Shown here: positions 8,439 to 18,269 of the stretch, piece by piece
Numbering within the stretch: position 1 is the first letter of the stretch
Layout: every line of letters begins with the position of its first letter
Virus record (IMG/VR): IMGVR_UViG_3300050026_000481
Span: 1 to 64,000 of that record
Reading direction: 5' to 3' (one strand)
DNA from: a virus
DNA length: 64,000 nucleotides
Translations under genes and position numbers: made by a program
The notes under the pieces: model-generated
The model's input: only the letters and a program-made list of their open reading frames with translations
What the model was told of the DNA's origin: nothing
The model's database searches: none

Positions 8439-11400
8439 ATGGCAGAAAAATGGGTTCTTAAAACGTTTGACGGTGAGGAGTTCAACCTTCGGGTTACTGG
8501 TGACGCGGGCTACTCAGGATACGACGGCATCTACTCGCTTCTTATTGGTACAATTGGTCACATGGGTACACCAGTGTCCATTCAGTCAGACGTTGTACCC
8601 AACATAGCCGGTTCCGAATTCCGCAACATCGTCCGCGGCGACCGCACGGTTTATCTCCCCCTCGCCATTATAGGAAAAGACCCCGCCGATTTCCATAAGA
8701 ATCTCGCAAAGCTCAGAAAATCTATGAGCCCGGAAAACGAAGCTCAACTGTGGGTTACCAATAACGAAGGCGAAACTAAGGTACTGTACTGCAGGTACCT
8801 AAAGGGCTTCGAGGCGGCGCTTGATGATGATAAACGAGGCCCAACGTGGATAAAAATACCTTTATACGTCCTCGCGGAAGACCCCTACTGGTACGACGTT
8901 CCAGGCGCTGAAATCTCACGCAACTTCTCAAGCGACCCGTGGACTTCTCCGTTCTTTACGTTTACCGTTCCGATAGCGCTTACATCCGACGCGCTTACCG
9001 GCGACACGAGGGTTACTCTTACTAATACCGCGAACTGCGTAGCAGGGAAGGAAGTAGAAATCCGCGGCAGTAAAATAATTACTAGTGATGAGCTTGGGTT
9101 TGATGGGGATGAATTAATACGGATGGGAAAACGGGTGGGAAACCTAAGAACCACAGTACCAACAACGAGTATATCTATTGCTGTGGACAACACCAACCCC
9201 CAACTCAACCAAAGCGTCCACATAAGCGGAATAGTAACTACGGCAGACGGCAGCCCGGTTACGGCAATCGGTGCTATATTATTGTATATCACCGGCGGCA
9301 TAGCCACGAAATGGAACCTTTCTGCGATAACGGACGGCAGAGGCAGGTACTCCTTTACAATCATCACCGACAAAGACGGCCCGATGACCTTCCAAGCGCG
9401 TTACCTCGCGGATGAGGTTAATTATGCGACATCGTGGTCAGATATTCTCACTATCAACTCAGGAATCACCGCCGGGACGGCATTAACATTAGTATCCAAC
9501 ATAGACACCCCTATGCGGCTCGAGAAGTTTATCCTTTCAGGTACCCTCTCAATAGGGGCTACAGGACTCCAAAATCAGCCTATTACCCTTTATAAAGCAT
9601 CACCCTCTGGAAATGTAGAGGTGGGGTCGGCTATCACCAACCAAAATGGAGATTATTCAATCAACTATATTGAAGATGTTGAGGGGTGGGTCTCGTATGA
9701 TGCCGTCTATGCTGGGAACGCTATTACATCAACAAACACGATAACGCAGATTCAGACGGCGATAAACGCAACAAACACAAACGCAAATCAAAACATTACG
9801 CAGACGCAAAACAAAGGAGATGTAACAGGCAGCGGCAACGTCATAAACTTTGCAAGCCAAGACCAGAGCCAGACGAATAATGTACTCTATGACAGTATTA
9901 TTTCCACGCTCGAAGGTACTACAAGCGTAGCGACATACGGCGCTGCGGATGCTAAACTCACCCTAAACATCGGCAATGTACAGTATCCGATAAACTACCA
10001 GGTCGCCCTCCCCGCGAGTATGATAAACGACGGAGAGGTTCAGTACTTCGGTTCAAAAGGCTTTAACGGCGTTATTCTCATAGCGGAAACTACTACGGAT
10101 GATTACGCGGCCGAGCTGGCTATTATAAAGGCGCAAGGCTTGTGGCCTGCGATTGACATTAGTGTTGTTACTGACGTAACGTACCCGCTTTCACATTGGG
10201 ACACATGGCTAGAAAGCCTCGTAGCGGCTGGGTGGGAATATGTTGCAGGCATAAACAGCACCGGCCGAACGGGCGACCCGGCTCATTTGGTGGGTGCAGT
10301 AGGGTTCACAGGATATATAAACTACAGCTCAACCCCTCGAGGTGACACATCTACGAATCCAGATAGCTCTGGGGTATACCGAAACAGCTTCAGGTGCTTT
10401 GACACCGCGGAGATTCCTTACATTGAAGCATGGGATGAGGCCGCATACGCCGACGACATAAAAAGCGGCTTAGTGGTGGGTGTACTAGCAGACAGTAAAA
10501 ACAACCAGATGCTTACTAATTCAGTTGCTGATGCTGTGCCGAGTTATCAGGATATACTTGATTGGTCGTATATCAACTCGGTAGGCATGACCAACTTTGT
10601 TGTATGGTTCCCCCCGAAATATAACGCGATAACGGCGAGGGATTCCGAGCCTGAACAGATTGACCTCTATAAATCACTCGGGCTAGATACGGTTGTAACC
10701 AACCTAATGGAGTATTATCCTGCGACCGATTACCTTGACGGGCATCATTATACATGGGAAGAACCATCGACTACTAAAGCAGTAGACCTCACGATTGGCT
10801 ATACTGATATCCCCCTTGTTTTCACAGGCGTATTATCAAAATTAACTACCGGGGATTTCATCGCAGGAAAAACGATAACGCTGCAAGAATCTACGGAATC
10901 CAACATTACCGCAGACGTGGCTTCTGGAAAAGCGGTTAAAGTAGAATCAACGGTCGGGTTCCTAGCAGGCGATGAAGTCGTAATCTCAAGCATGCACCCG
11001 TTCTCGCAGACTAATCACATTGCTACAGGTGGCGTTAACGCGACCACGAACACCCTGACGATGACGGACACCATCGCGTATAACTTCACAGTAGCATACT
11101 CCGCGAAGGTTGCGTTATACGGAAATGCCGCCGACGGATGGCTCACCCGCGGGACGGCAGCGACGACAGATTCAACCGGAACGTGGACAGTTTCATTAAC
11201 CGGCGCGTATGCCGTGGCCGCAGGCAAACATCAGTTCCGTGCAAAATTCGCAGCGAGTTCACCTTATCTCGGGTTTATCGCGCCGTCGGATGATGGGATG
11301 ACGATGTATCATGCAGTCTACACTGAATCGATACTCGTAGAAGAAATTAATACTATAGAATCTGTCGATAATTCAACCGTGCTAACGCTTACCGACCCGC

Positions 11401-12491
11401 TTGTAAACGATTATCTCGTTTCATCTGATGCCTATATTACCGAAGTCGATACTGCTGATACGTTCTTTACGCCGACGGATACGACAACCAGAACGGTAAA
11501 TGCTGATTGTACGCTCCTTCAGTTCTGGATACCTGGGTGCCCGCCGTGTTACGCCGCTATGGCCCAGCTTAATGCACTCGTGGCGGATTATCCTACAGTT
11601 ACGTACCTACACGCGAATATTAACGAAGCACTTCCTTATGGTCCTGACAACCTAATCGAATCATATAATGTCCCTGGCGATATCGGCATGAACGCCGCAA
11701 AGATGTTTTACTCCGAGGGAGAATTGTTTGCGCGGCCAAAGTCGCTGGGCGGCTCGTGCGGCCCTGCGCTGGCGTCGTGGGGGCCGATGACTCCTATTGA
11801 TGAAATCATGCCTACGGTAATCGCCCTCTATAGGGGTGGAATATTTATTACTGCGTGGTGTGGGGTACATACCACAGGGGTAGACCCCGTTTCTACTGAC
11901 GTCATTCTTGAGGCCTGCGGACCGAAGCTTACGTGGCGGCTTGGCAAGAGCGCAATTATGAGCCAGGTTATTATTAACAACGCGGGGGATACTACGTCCT
12001 ACCCCATCTGGACAGTCACCGGCCCGGGAAGGTCGCCAACGTTTACAAATACCACTACTGGCGACGTGTTTCAGCTAAACCATGATTTAATAGCAGGGGA
12101 AGCGGTTGTGATAGACGCCACTGAAAATGCGCATACCGTAGGAAGCACTGCATCGGCTACGTTTACGGGAAGCGGGTACATGAAATCTATAACATGCCCG
12201 ACGTGTCACGGTACTGGTGTAATTGCCTCCGGGTGCGTAAACTGCGGCGGGCAGGAGATATGCCCGACATGTCACGGTAGTGGTGTTATATCGGTATTTG
12301 TTCCGTCTTCTACAGGGAGTACAACCAACGTAAGCGGCATGTATAACCTACGGTTCCAAATCGACCCCGGCGCTAATACCTTCTGGGGCTTCGCCCCGGG
12401 TGCTAATATTATCCAGGTTGAACTGAGTTGCGCCGAATACGGAAAGAGCATTGCGAATGTTAACTTAGTACAACGATACGAAGGAGTTTAA
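8439..12491 (+). CDS. Giant distal tail (Dit) protein with inserted Ig, TIM-barrel and thioredoxin-like domains
   Basis: 1,350 residues. Residues 1-155 match the N-terminal belt domain of siphovirus Dit proteins (ending in A-E-D-P-Y-W-Y). Residues ~1180-1345 match the Dit C-terminal domain (I-N-N-A-G-D-T-T-S-Y-P-I-W-T-V-T-G, then N-T-T-T-G-D, then V-I-D-A-T). About 1,000 residues are inserted between: two Ig-like repeats (~245-345, ~350-440), a possible TIM-barrel glycosidase fold (~530-780), further beta domains and a thioredoxin-like segment with C-P-P-C at ~1034. The C-terminal half also carries a DnaJ-type zinc module with two C-P-T-C-H-G-x-G repeats (~1253-1290). Domain folds are pattern-based inferences. 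Confidence 0.75.
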   Translation: MAEKWVLKTFDGEEFNLRVTGDAGYSGYDGIYSLLIGTIGHMGTPVSIQSDVVPNIAGSEFRNIVRGDRTVYLPLAIIGKDPADFHKNLAKLRKSMSPENEAQLWVTNNEGETKVLYCRYLKGFEAALDDDKRGPTWIKIPLYVLAEDPYWYDVPGAEISRNFSSDPWTSPFFTFTVPIALTSDALTGDTRVTLTNTANCVAGKEVEIRGSKIITSDELGFDGDELIRMGKRVGNLRTTVPTTSISIAVDNTNPQLNQSVHISGIVTTADGSPVTAIGAILLYITGGIATKWNLSAITDGRGRYSFTIITDKDGPMTFQARYLADEVNYATSWSDILTINSGITAGTALTLVSNIDTPMRLEKFILSGTLSIGATGLQNQPITLYKASPSGNVEVGSAITNQNGDYSINYIEDVEGWVSYDAVYAGNAITSTNTITQIQTAINATNTNANQNITQTQNKGDVTGSGNVINFASQDQSQTNNVLYDSIISTLEGTTSVATYGAADAKLTLNIGNVQYPINYQVALPASMINDGEVQYFGSKGFNGVILIAETTTDDYAAELAIIKAQGLWPAIDISVVTDVTYPLSHWDTWLESLVAAGWEYVAGINSTGRTGDPAHLVGAVGFTGYINYSSTPRGDTSTNPDSSGVYRNSFRCFDTAEIPYIEAWDEAAYADDIKSGLVVGVLADSKNNQMLTNSVADAVPSYQDILDWSYINSVGMTNFVVWFPPKYNAITARDSEPEQIDLYKSLGLDTVVTNLMEYYPATDYLDGHHYTWEEPSTTKAVDLTIGYTDIPLVFTGVLSKLTTGDFIAGKTITLQESTESNITADVASGKAVKVESTVGFLAGDEVVISSMHPFSQTNHIATGGVNATTNTLTMTDTIAYNFTVAYSAKVALYGNAADGWLTRGTAATTDSTGTWTVSLTGAYAVAAGKHQFRAKFAASSPYLGFIAPSDDGMTMYHAVYTESILVEEINTIESVDNSTVLTLTDPLVNDYLVSSDAYITEVDTADTFFTPTDTTTRTVNADCTLLQFWIPGCPPCYAAMAQLNALVADYPTVTYLHANINEALPYGPDNLIESYNVPGDIGMNAAKMFYSEGELFARPKSLGGSCGPALASWGPMTPIDEIMPTVIALYRGGIFITAWCGVHTTGVDPVSTDVILEACGPKLTWRLGKSAIMSQVIINNAGDTTSYPIWTVTGPGRSPTFTNTTTGDVFQLNHDLIAGEAVVIDATENAHTVGSTASATFTGSGYMKSITCPTCHGTGVIASGCVNCGGQEICPTCHGSGVISVFVPSSTGSTTNVSGMYNLRFQIDPGANTFWGFAPGANIIQVELSCAEYGKSIANVNLVQRYEGV

Positions 12492-12493
12492 CC

Positions 12494-14083
12494 GTGCCAG
12501 GAAGCCCACTTGTTGATGAAGACTGCGTGATTATCATCCGTGATTCTAATTTAGAAGACGTAGGCGAAATCACCCGATTTAGCCAGTGGCAACACACGCT
12601 AAAATTAAACGACATATCAAGCTGGCAACTCGACCTGCAAACCAAAGATTTTGAGAGTTATGGGATAGACACCAACACTGGGTTTCTATTTTACAGGGAC
12701 GGCGAACTTTTGATAGACGGCCCGATTATGCCCAACGGGATACAGCATACCTTCCAGGCGGGGGAAGAAAAAACAACGATAATCGGTGGTTGTGATAACG
12801 CATACCTTACTAGCCGGATTTGTTACCCCGTCGTGACCGGGCCGCTCTTTGATACCTCAACGAGTAGCTGGCGGTTCGGCGTCCAAAGGTCTGCGGTGGG
12901 TATTAAATCAGTTATCACGACCGGCAGTCCGGAAGGGGAAGAGTATGATGTTCCCCTTGTCGTCGCGGACGCAGAAGGGTTCGTTGAAGGTAATACCGTA
13001 GCGTGGATTGACACAGCAGGGGCCTACTGGAACAACTGGGACCAACTACCGGGTAAAAGCGGCGATACTGAAGAATGGGTAGGTGAGTTGTTCCCACAAA
13101 GCGCAGCACTGACGTTAGGTGGTGTCGATTTTAGCACGAACACGCTTACCATTTCAGTTCCCGACCAGAGCGGACCCGCAGGAAAAATGCTAGCGGATGC
13201 TTTTCCAGCAGGGGGTACAATAATCCAAACAAGTGGGGGTATCGTGGACGACCCCTCTTATTTAGGTTACGACACGCGAACTGGACTGGCTGATGACGTC
13301 GCAAAACAACTTGTTTATTTCAATGCCGGTCACGGCGCGTGTGCGGACCATTTTGGGACAAGGGCGATTCCTTACCTTACGGTGGCTTCCCCGACTATGC
13401 AGGGGGCGACGGTTACGTCAAACGCACGAGGGGAGAATTTACTTACGCAGGTCCAAAATGTTTGCTTATCTGGCGGGATAAACTTCAAAACAACCCAAGT
13501 AGGAACTGAGTTAGTGTTTGATACCTACCTCGGAAATGACTTGTCCCAGAATGGTAATCTTGTGTTTAGCGTCGAGATGGGCAACTTAAAGGAGTACATG
13601 TACTCGTACGGCCCACCGACGTCGAATATGATTTGGGGCTGCGGCCCAGAAACGGGGCCGGATAAGCTTATGCTTCCAAGTGGGAACCAGAATTCCATTA
13701 ATGAGTACGGTCGCTGGGAAGGGTGGATTAGTTCCGCGACCGCGAACGCTGGGGACTCAGCAAGCCAAATAGCGGCAAATATGGTTCAAACGAATAACGC
13801 CACATTGGCGCAGTCTATCGTGAACGGTTCACTGACACTTACTATCCAAGAAACCGACCAAGTACGCTACCCGCGGGATTTCGGGCTAGGTGATAGAATA
13901 CGAATTATGGTAGGAACTATGCCCGTTGATGAAATAGTGACGACGATAGTGTACTCACTCCCAGGTAGTACCAGCTCCGCAGCGAGTTCAGCACTCACTA
14001 CTGCGCTTACAAAACAGCAAACGCGGGCGATGACGGCGCAGAAAACTATGCAGAAGCAGTTACAGCAGATGACAATGACTTAA
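12494..14083 (+). CDS. Gp37-like tail hub / baseplate protein
   Basis: 529 residues starting at GTG 2 nt after the previous stop. The N-terminus (V-I-I-I-R-D-S-N-L-E-D-V-G-E-I-T-R-F, then W-Q-L-D-L) matches the siphovirus ReqiPepy6 Gp37-like family, which forms the hub below Dit. The later L-L-T-Q-V-Q-N-V-C and Y-P-R-D-F-G-L-G-D-R-I-R-I segments also follow that family. The C-terminus is a short Gln/Thr-rich helix. Adjacency to Dit and tape measure supports a central tail tip role. No protease motif was seen. Confidence 0.7.
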   Translation: MPGSPLVDEDCVIIIRDSNLEDVGEITRFSQWQHTLKLNDISSWQLDLQTKDFESYGIDTNTGFLFYRDGELLIDGPIMPNGIQHTFQAGEEKTTIIGGCDNAYLTSRICYPVVTGPLFDTSTSSWRFGVQRSAVGIKSVITTGSPEGEEYDVPLVVADAEGFVEGNTVAWIDTAGAYWNNWDQLPGKSGDTEEWVGELFPQSAALTLGGVDFSTNTLTISVPDQSGPAGKMLADAFPAGGTIIQTSGGIVDDPSYLGYDTRTGLADDVAKQLVYFNAGHGACADHFGTRAIPYLTVASPTMQGATVTSNARGENLLTQVQNVCLSGGINFKTTQVGTELVFDTYLGNDLSQNGNLVFSVEMGNLKEYMYSYGPPTSNMIWGCGPETGPDKLMLPSGNQNSINEYGRWEGWISSATANAGDSASQIAANMVQTNNATLAQSIVNGSLTLTIQETDQVRYPRDFGLGDRIRIMVGTMPVDEIVTTIVYSLPGSTSSAASSALTTALTKQQTRAMTAQKTMQKQLQQMTMT

Positions 14084-14095
14084 TGAGGATAAACA

Positions 14096-14578
14096 ATGCT
14101 CAACGCGAGTGATGAAGATTATAAAACCGCGGTGGCGGCAAACCTGATACAACACCGGTCGGATATATCGGATATTAGCTCTACCCTAAACGACACCGCA
14201 GCGGTGACTGGAAATAGTGGTGTGCTTGAAACGCAAGGTACCCAAGGTTCTGACATTTCCGTTTTACAAACGAAAGGGTTTACCCCTGGGGCGTGCTCGA
14301 ATGGGACGTTTCATTGGGTATTTGTCGTGGGAACCGACAACGCGTGCGCATATCGAGTTTACAACGCCGGTTGGAGCGTAACATGGTATACCTGTGGGGG
14401 TGCGTTTTCCAGCGGCCTCAGTGCGTATTGGGTGAGTCCTAGGGTCTACGTTTACGGGCGCGGTACGGGCGCAGGGAATACGTACTACCGATGGGCAACG
14501 ACTGCAGATAACGGCGTGCTTACGTGGGGGATTGGATGGACAAACCTCGGCGGCAACATAGGAAGCATAGGACAGTAA
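14096..14578 (+). CDS. Tail fibre protein with Trp-rich lectin-like repeats
   Basis: 160 residues. Residues 1-60 are Ser/Thr-rich and may form a helical stalk. Residues 65-155 contain repeated strands of the type W-V-F-V-V-G-T-D-N-A and V-Y-V-Y-G-R-G-T-G, each followed by W-x-x-x-W-x-x-L/C-G-G. This pattern resembles one and a half blades of PLL-type lectin propellers and the C-terminal modules of the proteins at 32593 and 45545. It may be a receptor-binding tip. It would need trimerisation or a partner to form a full propeller. Confidence 0.5.
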   Translation: MLNASDEDYKTAVAANLIQHRSDISDISSTLNDTAAVTGNSGVLETQGTQGSDISVLQTKGFTPGACSNGTFHWVFVVGTDNACAYRVYNAGWSVTWYTCGGAFSSGLSAYWVSPRVYVYGRGTGAGNTYYRWATTADNGVLTWGIGWTNLGGNIGSIGQ

Positions 14579-14579
14579 C

Positions 14580-15647
14580 ATGGGAAAAAGATTCGCGGCC
14601 CATTTCGGTTCGCTTGATAACGTAGGTCAATTGGCGTCAATGGGGTTCACCGAGGCTGGGTTAGTGTACTCGTGGGATGGGAGTAATACCAATGGAGGTA
14701 CTGCAAGTGAAATACACAACGCAGGAATCCCCACGGCAACCCTTAACTTATTCAACGATGGTAGTTCACCCCCCAGCCAGATAGGTGCAGCGGGTGGGTC
14801 ATACGCAGGGTATTTCCAATCTATTGTGAGCGCTGGATGGAACTGTATCGCTGGCGAGGGCGTAGGTGGTTCGGTTATTGGTACAGTGATGAACTATTGT
14901 ACGTATGTTAATTATGGGGGCATCGTAGGGGATTCACAGGGGAATATGTATGCTTCTCCCTGGGACCACCCCACATCCGGCGGTCACGGACATTGGGATT
15001 ATATTGAAACTTATAATAATAGCAACCAATATAGAGACCCCAGCGGGGCAATCCAAGAAGCACAAGCCGCGGGGGCCGGGCACCTTGGCATATTGATAAT
15101 GTTCGGACCCAATCCCGCCGCAGATGCGAACACTTACATAAATCTCGTTGACTCTCTAGGGTTAGATACGATTCTCTTCTGGGGGGGTTACTCTGAGTCT
15201 TCGTCTGCGTGTGTAGGCTTGGCCCAAGAGCTGATAGGCCACTATGGCGCTGTAAAAGACGGTTCGGGAGCGGCTACGACAACCGGCGGCACGGGGGCGG
15301 CGGCAAAGGTGCCCGTGATACATTGCCCCTGTAGGCATATTTGGCTTGGTTTCAACAGGGTAAGCGGAAACTCAACCTCTGAAAAAATTGAGTTTAAAGT
15401 GATGGTTGTAGGAACCGCTGGGTGGGTTACTGATGGTGATGACTGGATTCCCAGTAGGCCCTACACGGGAAAACTACAGTTATGGGGCCGCACCGATAAA
15501 ACGGCATGGCAGATACAGGAGTTTTGGCCTGCAGCAGATGGTACGTTTGCTCTATGGGTCGGCAGCGACACTGCTGAAACTAGGTACTATAACGTGTGCT
15601 TCGCCGATGCGGGGAGTTCACCGGCGTATCAAACGGTAATGGAGTAA
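14580..15647 (+). CDS. Glycosidase-like (TIM-barrel) fibre protein
   Basis: 355 residues beginning 1 nt after the previous stop. Residues 1-230 alternate beta strands and helices with a barrel-like pattern: G-L-V-Y-S-W-D at strand 1, T-A-T-L-N-L-F-N-D-G at strand 2, W-N-C-I-A-G-E-G at strand 3, and L-G-I-L-I-M-F-G near strand 6. The same plan occurs in the inserted domain of the Dit protein and in the gene at 32593. Residues 260-355 form a beta-rich C-terminal domain. A role in degrading or binding host surface glycan is inferred; catalytic acids cannot be assigned with confidence. Confidence 0.5.
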   Translation: MGKRFAAHFGSLDNVGQLASMGFTEAGLVYSWDGSNTNGGTASEIHNAGIPTATLNLFNDGSSPPSQIGAAGGSYAGYFQSIVSAGWNCIAGEGVGGSVIGTVMNYCTYVNYGGIVGDSQGNMYASPWDHPTSGGHGHWDYIETYNNSNQYRDPSGAIQEAQAAGAGHLGILIMFGPNPAADANTYINLVDSLGLDTILFWGGYSESSSACVGLAQELIGHYGAVKDGSGAATTTGGTGAAAKVPVIHCPCRHIWLGFNRVSGNSTSEKIEFKVMVVGTAGWVTDGDDWIPSRPYTGKLQLWGRTDKTAWQIQEFWPAADGTFALWVGSDTAETRYYNVCFADAGSSPAYQTVME

Positions 15648-15651
15648 CACG

Positions 15652-16161
15652 ATGACAATAGACGTTTATGTTCTCACGGGTTGCGAGTATTGTGCGTCTC
15701 TTGAGGCAGGGATTTCGAGTGCCGGATTGAACGTTACCATGCACACCGACCAGGGCAACGGCGGTTGTGGCAGCGCGAATCCATCGACAATCATCGATGG
15801 GAAATGTTATGGGTATCCTGGTTGCGATGTAGACTGCCAGTTGGCGGCGATTAAAGCCGCGGTATCTTCATCTTCTACCCCTACCGCAACCACAGCTAAC
15901 CCTACTACGACAAGTACCGCAGCAACCCCGGCAGCGGCGGCCGCCACCCCTGAGTGGATGACCACTAAGTGGGGAAATGAGCTTACAATCAACTGGGGGG
16001 CTGAGAACCCTAAACCGGTTATTGCTGAAACCCCGGTTGGCTGGGCAGCACCAGATATTAGCTTAACGCCCGTGCTACCGCTGCCGCCGACGATGGCGGC
16101 CGGTATTACGGTTAGCCTGAGGGATGAGAAACGGATGCCTAAGGGACGAAAAGTGGCATAA
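15652..16161 (+). CDS. Glutaredoxin-like protein with Thr/Ala-rich linker
   Basis: 169 residues. Residues 1-75 read as a glutaredoxin-like fold: strand D-V-Y-V-L-T-G, active-site C-E-Y-C, then N-P-S-T-I-I-D-G-K in place of the usual T-P-T-x-x-I-x-G motif, and additional Cys pairs. Residues 78-105 are a low-complexity Ser/Thr/Ala/Pro linker, and the C-terminus has W-G-N-E-L-T and repeated Pro. Sitting among tail fibre genes it may be a virion-associated thiol oxidoreductase. It is one of three C-x2-C redox modules in the tail operon. Confidence 0.6.
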   Translation: MTIDVYVLTGCEYCASLEAGISSAGLNVTMHTDQGNGGCGSANPSTIIDGKCYGYPGCDVDCQLAAIKAAVSSSSTPTATTANPTTTSTAATPAAAAATPEWMTTKWGNELTINWGAENPKPVIAETPVGWAAPDISLTPVLPLPPTMAAGITVSLRDEKRMPKGRKVA

Positions 16162-16174
16162 GATAAGATATAAT

Positions 16175-16708
16175 ATGAATAAACCCCAATATGAGGTTAT
16201 GAAATTGAATGATATAGGCATCAGTAGAGGGTACCTAACTAACCAAACTCTTGAAGAACGATTTTGGTCCAAAGTTGATAAATCAGGCGATTGTTGGATA
16301 TGGACTGGTGCTGGGAATGGTGGGGGTTATGGGCATTTTATTGTTAAACTCAATAATAAGTGGCAACCATTTAAAGCTCACCGCCTCGCGTATCTCTTAG
16401 CATATAATGAAATTCCAAACGGCATGCACGTTCTTCATAAATGCGATAACCCTCTTTGTGTGAAATCTGAACATTTGTTTTTAGGAAACCACGCGGACAA
16501 TATGAAAGATAAGGTAATTAGAGGGCGCAGCAATAAAGGGCTTCGTTCGTTCCATGTATGTAAACTAACATGGAATGAAGTTAGAGAGATTAGGTTACAA
16601 TATATCGCGGGGATTCCTGACGCGGCGCTTGGTAGGATTTATGGGGTGTCTCCTCAGAATATTGACCGCATTGTTAATTATGAAACATGGAGAAAAGAGG
16701 AAATTTAA
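16175..16708 (+). CDS. HNH homing endonuclease (zinc-loop type) inside the tail operon
   Basis: 177 residues from the ATG at 16175; an upstream in-frame start would overlap the previous gene by 38 nt. The core R-L-A-Y-L-L-A-Y-N-E-I-P-N-G then H-x-C-D-N-P-x-C then H-L-F-L-G-N-H-A-D-N-M is the HNH_3-type zinc-binding nuclease motif. The C-terminus (L-G-R-I-Y-G-V-S-P-Q-N-I) resembles an HTH used for target recognition. It is more A/T-rich than its neighbours, consistent with mobile origin, and ends exactly at the start of the next structural gene. Confidence 0.88.
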   Translation: MNKPQYEVMKLNDIGISRGYLTNQTLEERFWSKVDKSGDCWIWTGAGNGGGYGHFIVKLNNKWQPFKAHRLAYLLAYNEIPNGMHVLHKCDNPLCVKSEHLFLGNHADNMKDKVIRGRSNKGLRSFHVCKLTWNEVREIRLQYIAGIPDAALGRIYGVSPQNIDRIVNYETWRKEEI

Positions 16709-18259
16709 ATGGAAGTTAGTTATCCTTTCGGAGTGCCTCCGGGCAATACTATGAGTGAAAATCAATGGGCACAAATGATGCGCTACCTTCTTGGAACGGG
16801 TGTCATGGCGGTCACATTTAATGACAACCTAAACGAACTCGCCGTGACGCCAGGACCAACGGCACTGACGGTAAATATCGACACCGGCGCGGCGTGGATA
16901 CAAGGGCATTACTATCAAAGCGACGCTATAAATACCCTGAACGTTCCACAGAATACCGCGGCTGGAACGCGTGCAGATTTAGTAGTACTTGAATGTAAGT
17001 GGGGACTCGGTGCCAGTATAACCGCGAAAGTAGTTCAAGGAACCGCAGGCGCAGTGTGGCCGGCTACCGACCCCAGGTCCGGAAGCCCAATGCCCGCACC
17101 GCTCGTTCAGACCTATGGGGTCAAGTGGCAGATACCTCTCGCGCAGGTGAACACCACACAGAATCAAGTAGTGGTGTACCCAACTACTGCGATGCTTGAC
17201 CAGAGAAACTTTGTTGGCACGGGCACCGCACAGGCCGTTGCGGTTTCAGTAGCAATGCCAAATGCGAGCGACAAGATGCGGCAAAATGCAGATTTCCAGA
17301 TTCCAGGCGTAGAATCATTTTATACCGCAGAGGAAATCATAAACGAAGCCTTTGCAGCGCTGCCGTCATGTGGTGGGACGGTGTTGCTCAGCGAAGGTGA
17401 TTGTTTCATATCAGACAGTATTGTGCCTACCGCCGGTTCGACCTTAGCAGGATGCGGCACTTCCACGGCGATTACGTGCGCGCCGCTCATGAACGCGTCA
17501 CCAATGGTTAACGTTAGCAACCCCAACGTAGTGGTGCGCGACCTTACCTTAAACGGCGGCGGCATAGTCCAAACCATTCCAATGCCTGCGAGTTCGACAA
17601 ACCGTTATGGGATTTCAGTAACTACCAATCTAGTAACGATATCAGGGGTAACCGTAAACAATGCGATGAATGATGGTATCAATGTAGCAAGTGGAGGAAC
17701 ATACCTATCAGGGGTCAATATTAACGACTGTAAGATAAATAAGGCGTACGGCAACGGTATTGGGTACCAAGGCAATTTTGGCATACTATCCGACAATGTA
17801 ATTGCCAGCTGTGGTGGGGATGGACTGTGTCTTTCTGCTACAGCTGCTAGTGATTGTAATTCAAACAAAGTGGATGGAAACTTAATTTTGAGTTGCAGCC
17901 GAGATGGTATTACAATTGACGGTCAGGCGGCGGGATGTTATGTTATCTACAACATGGTTAGTAACAACGAGATTGCTACGTGTGGGCAGCTTCTGGATTC
18001 GACCTACTCTGGTATTTACGTCGTTGGCGCAGGCGCTCAGCACACATCTCTAATAGGCAACAATGTGTGGTCATCTATCGCGCCGCTTATGAGATTTGGA
18101 ATATGTATCATGGCAAACGTAGGCGGTATAACAAAAGGTATTGGAAACGATTTATATGACGCATCCGCTGGCGCTACCGCTGGGTACGACCTTGTTGTCT
18201 ACGCACCTGCGGTGTTCCAATCACTTAGCTTGAACCTTGTACATACGCATTTACCGTGA
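16709..18259 (+). CDS. Right-handed beta-helix tail fibre / tailspike
   Basis: 516 residues. Residues 1-170 form a fibre-attachment domain with P-G-P-T-A-L-T-V-N-I-D-T-G-A-A-W-I-Q-G-H, a motif common at the base of phage fibres, and A-D-L-V-V-L. Residues ~205-500 show the repeating pattern of a pectate-lyase-like beta-helix (V-V-V-R-D-L-T-L-N-G-G, I-S-G-V-T-V-N-N, D-G-I-N-V, N-K-V-D-G-N). Such spikes bind or cleave surface polysaccharide. No lyase catalytic residues could be assigned, so a purely binding role is possible. Confidence 0.78.
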   Translation: MEVSYPFGVPPGNTMSENQWAQMMRYLLGTGVMAVTFNDNLNELAVTPGPTALTVNIDTGAAWIQGHYYQSDAINTLNVPQNTAAGTRADLVVLECKWGLGASITAKVVQGTAGAVWPATDPRSGSPMPAPLVQTYGVKWQIPLAQVNTTQNQVVVYPTTAMLDQRNFVGTGTAQAVAVSVAMPNASDKMRQNADFQIPGVESFYTAEEIINEAFAALPSCGGTVLLSEGDCFISDSIVPTAGSTLAGCGTSTAITCAPLMNASPMVNVSNPNVVVRDLTLNGGGIVQTIPMPASSTNRYGISVTTNLVTISGVTVNNAMNDGINVASGGTYLSGVNINDCKINKAYGNGIGYQGNFGILSDNVIASCGGDGLCLSATAASDCNSNKVDGNLILSCSRDGITIDGQAAGCYVIYNMVSNNEIATCGQLLDSTYSGIYVVGAGAQHTSLIGNNVWSSIAPLMRFGICIMANVGGITKGIGNDLYDASAGATAGYDLVVYAPAVFQSLSLNLVHTHLP

Positions 18260-18269
18260 GGTAAGGAAA

